From positions 1-63,891 of the forward strand of contig NZ_BBWK01000067.1 of assembly GCF_001463765.1 (NCBI RefSeq): a stretch of DNA of 63,891 bases. The letters are read 5' to 3'. This DNA is from Aureimonas sp. AU4. GTDB lineage: Bacteria; Pseudomonadota; Alphaproteobacteria; Rhizobiales; Rhizobiaceae. This document shows positions 62,783 through 63,891 of this stretch, piece by piece. Both the position numbers and the translations under genes were made by a program. Every line of letters begins with the position of its first letter. The stretch's first letter is position 1. Under the pieces are notes generated by a model. The model was not told the DNA's origin, made no database searches, and worked only from the letters and a program-made list of their open reading frames with translations.

Positions 62783-63091
62783 CTAGCCGAAAACGGTTTC
62801 GTCCGCTTCGCCGTCCTCTTCGGCCAGTTTGCGTTGCAGCCGCGCGAGGGCGCGCCGGGTTTCCTCGGGGCTCATCTCGTGCGCTTCCTTGTCCAGCCCT
62901 TCGTCCTCCTCCTTTCCGAAGCCTCCCAGCGCAGTGGCGCGAAAAATGAGGCCGGCGGCCGTGGCACGCGCAGGCGCGGGAGCCTTCGGATCCCGACAAA
63001 CCGAGATCGCCGCGTCGGCGGCTGCCTCCAGGCCTTCGGAACCCAACCGCTCCATCACGGCGCGGCGACGATCGTCCAATGTCTTCGGCAT
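62783..63091 (-). CDS. Small helical protein beside the HGG-motif protein, phage-type
   Basis: 102-residue helical protein: MPKTLDDRRRAVMERLGSEG, then AAISVCRDPKAPAPARATAAGLIFRA and an acidic C-terminal (EETRRALARLQRKLAEEDGE). The repeat-like DP.APAPARATAA segment resembles small proteins encoded beside terminases in alphaproteobacterial prophages. It lies 12 bp after the HGG-motif gene, so it is the second gene of that transcript. A terminase small subunit role is possible but unproven. Confidence 0.6.
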   Translation of the reverse strand: MPKTLDDRRRAVMERLGSEGLEAAADAAISVCRDPKAPAPARATAAGLIFRATALGGFGKEEDEGLDKEAHEMSPEETRRALARLQRKLAEEDGEADETVFG

Positions 63092-63103
63092 ATTCTTCCC
63101 CTT

Positions 63104-63679
63104 TCAATCGAAGATGCTGGGAGCCGACGCGGCGTCCGCCTCGGCATTTTTGCGTTCGAGCGCTTCGATCTGCGCGACCAACGCGGCACGCTCTGCGCTT
63201 CGCGGCGAAGGTGGCCGTTCCTGGCGGATAAGCTCGCCGGCTTCGCGGTCCCGCTGTCGGCGCGCACGATCGGCGGCGCGCCGTTTCGGGTCGCCGGGCT
63301 GATGGCTTCTCTGCCACTCCTCGTAAGCCTGGCGCTCTTCGGGCGTCATCTGCGCGAGGCGAGCCGCACGTTCCTTGCTCTTCCGAAGCTGGTCGCGAAG
63401 TTTGCGCTCGGCCTTCTGCGCGGCACGGGAGTGCGAAGGGTTGGGCGGCTGCAGTCTATGCCAGCGAAGCCCGGCACCTGTTTTTCCACCATGTGACGCG
63501 CAAACGCCGTTCGGCATAGCCGCCTGCTTGCAGCGCTCGCCCGTGGACTTCGCGGTGGCCGAACAACGCGGGGCAAGGGCACGGGCGGCGTTCAACGCCA
63601 AACATTGGCGGCGCCCGATCGCACGGAACCGAGGCGAAGCGGCCCAAACGCGTTGCGCAAGCGTCCGGGGTTTCGTCAT
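63104..63679 (-). CDS. HGG-motif phage protein
   Basis: 191-residue protein with the short zinc-like N-terminal region RCSATAKSTGERCKQAAMPNGVCASHGGKTG: Cys pairs and the HGG(x)TG element known from phage and prophage proteins close to terminase genes. The rest is a long basic coiled helix (KAERKLRDQLRKSKERAARLAQMTPEERQAYEEW) and an acidic tail. ATG 63679 is the better start over 63709. The gene to its left encodes a small phage-type protein. No terminase is visible beside it in this window. Confidence 0.7.
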   Translation of the reverse strand: MTKPRTLAQRVWAASPRFRAIGRRQCLALNAARALAPRCSATAKSTGERCKQAAMPNGVCASHGGKTGAGLRWHRLQPPNPSHSRAAQKAERKLRDQLRKSKERAARLAQMTPEERQAYEEWQRSHQPGDPKRRAADRARRQRDREAGELIRQERPPSPRSAERAALVAQIEALERKNAEADAASAPSIFD

Positions 63680-63891
63680 GCCGACGCCTCGCTCGACATG
63701 CCAGAACAAGTGAGGCCCTGAGGTATCGCGCCAACTCGAAGCCTTAGGCTGTAGCCAGCGTGCTTACGTATTACGGAAGCGGTTCCGCCGAGCCCGAACG
63801 CCCGCTCAACCGCTGTTGACGTTGTGGCTTGTGCGCGTGCGGAAACAGAGAACAAGTGCGAGTAAGAGAAGAATACCGTTTTTGGTAATCT
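63680..63891. other. Window end, no supported gene (212 bp)
   Basis: No gene supported. The sequence turns AT-rich at the very end, which may be a promoter or the start of a different segment. Confidence 0.4.

Larger units (their letters stand above)
46977..63891. mobile_element. Putative prophage-derived island after tRNA-Arg(CCG), open at the window end
   Basis: Gene content changes from housekeeping to short orphan genes, an XRE repressor with operators, a serine recombinase and phage tailspike/ejection-type genes. Part of it (about 49-52.2 kb) is visibly less GC-rich. No integrase of the tyrosine type and no second att copy are visible, so the right boundary lies outside the window or is lost. 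The left limit at the tRNA is inferred. Confidence 0.6.

Overview
The window is high-GC bacterial DNA, and its gene content and order point to an alphaproteobacterium of the order Hyphomicrobiales (Rhizobiales). Supporting signs are the hemC-hemD-mitofilin-like-hemY cluster facing tsaD-gpsA, two chemoreceptors, a CtrA-type promoter box, short proteins of the DUF2934, DUF2171, DUF3072 and DUF1737 families, and an initiator tRNA whose anticodon stem has A29:U41 in place of G29:C41. I cannot name the genus from the sequence alone.

Bases 1 to about 46.9 kb look like ordinary chromosome. From left to right they hold: a cut chemoreceptor; a DHA2-type exporter and an amylosucrase; an RpfF-like crotonase (diffusible signal factor synthase family) followed by a membrane PAS-GGDEF-EAL protein; tRNA-Phe; an MFS exporter; soluble transhydrogenase sthA; a TerB-like protein and a class I amidotransferase; the haem/envelope block (hemY, mitofilin-like, hemD, hemC) facing tsaD-gpsA-yciI-EVE; a run of small and modifying enzymes (DUF3072, ETF-beta-type lysine methyltransferase, amidotransferase, GT29-like protein, YihY, a small zincin, DUF1737, a CitE-like lyase); leuD and leuB separated by an opposite-strand chemoreceptor; an MHS-family symporter; asd; an OmpA-type lipoprotein; an MFS exporter with an XRE regulator; initiator tRNA; a long-chain acyl-CoA ligase; a TPP-riboswitch operon (permease, NMT1-type binding protein, thiD); a CidA/LrgA-LrgB pair; an RMF-like peptide; and recQ.

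From tRNA-Arg(CCG) at 46900-46976 to the window end the character changes. This stretch of at least 16.9 kb has short orphan genes, an XRE repressor facing a small gene across three matching operators, a locally less GC-rich stretch around 49-52 kb, and then a block on the minus strand with phage hallmarks: HGG-motif protein, ejection-type large protein, tailspike-like beta-helix protein and a large Ig-like/glycine-rich repeat protein. No terminase large subunit, portal, capsid or tail-tube gene is visible. A small serine recombinase on the plus strand, with an 11-bp inverted repeat in front of it, sits between the HGG pair and the ejection/tailspike block. The simplest reading is a degraded or rearranged prophage or satellite entering at tRNA-Arg and running past the window edge.

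The parts most worth following up are four. The first is the RpfF-like enzyme plus c-di-GMP protein with a CtrA-type box and an Asp in place of the first catalytic Glu. The second is the thiamin operon that lacks a visible ATPase gene and has no normal start codon for its first gene. The third is the uncharacterised gene pair at 50944-52084. The fourth is the head-less phage block with its recombinase repeat. Functions are assigned from motifs and recognised families only. No database search was possible.
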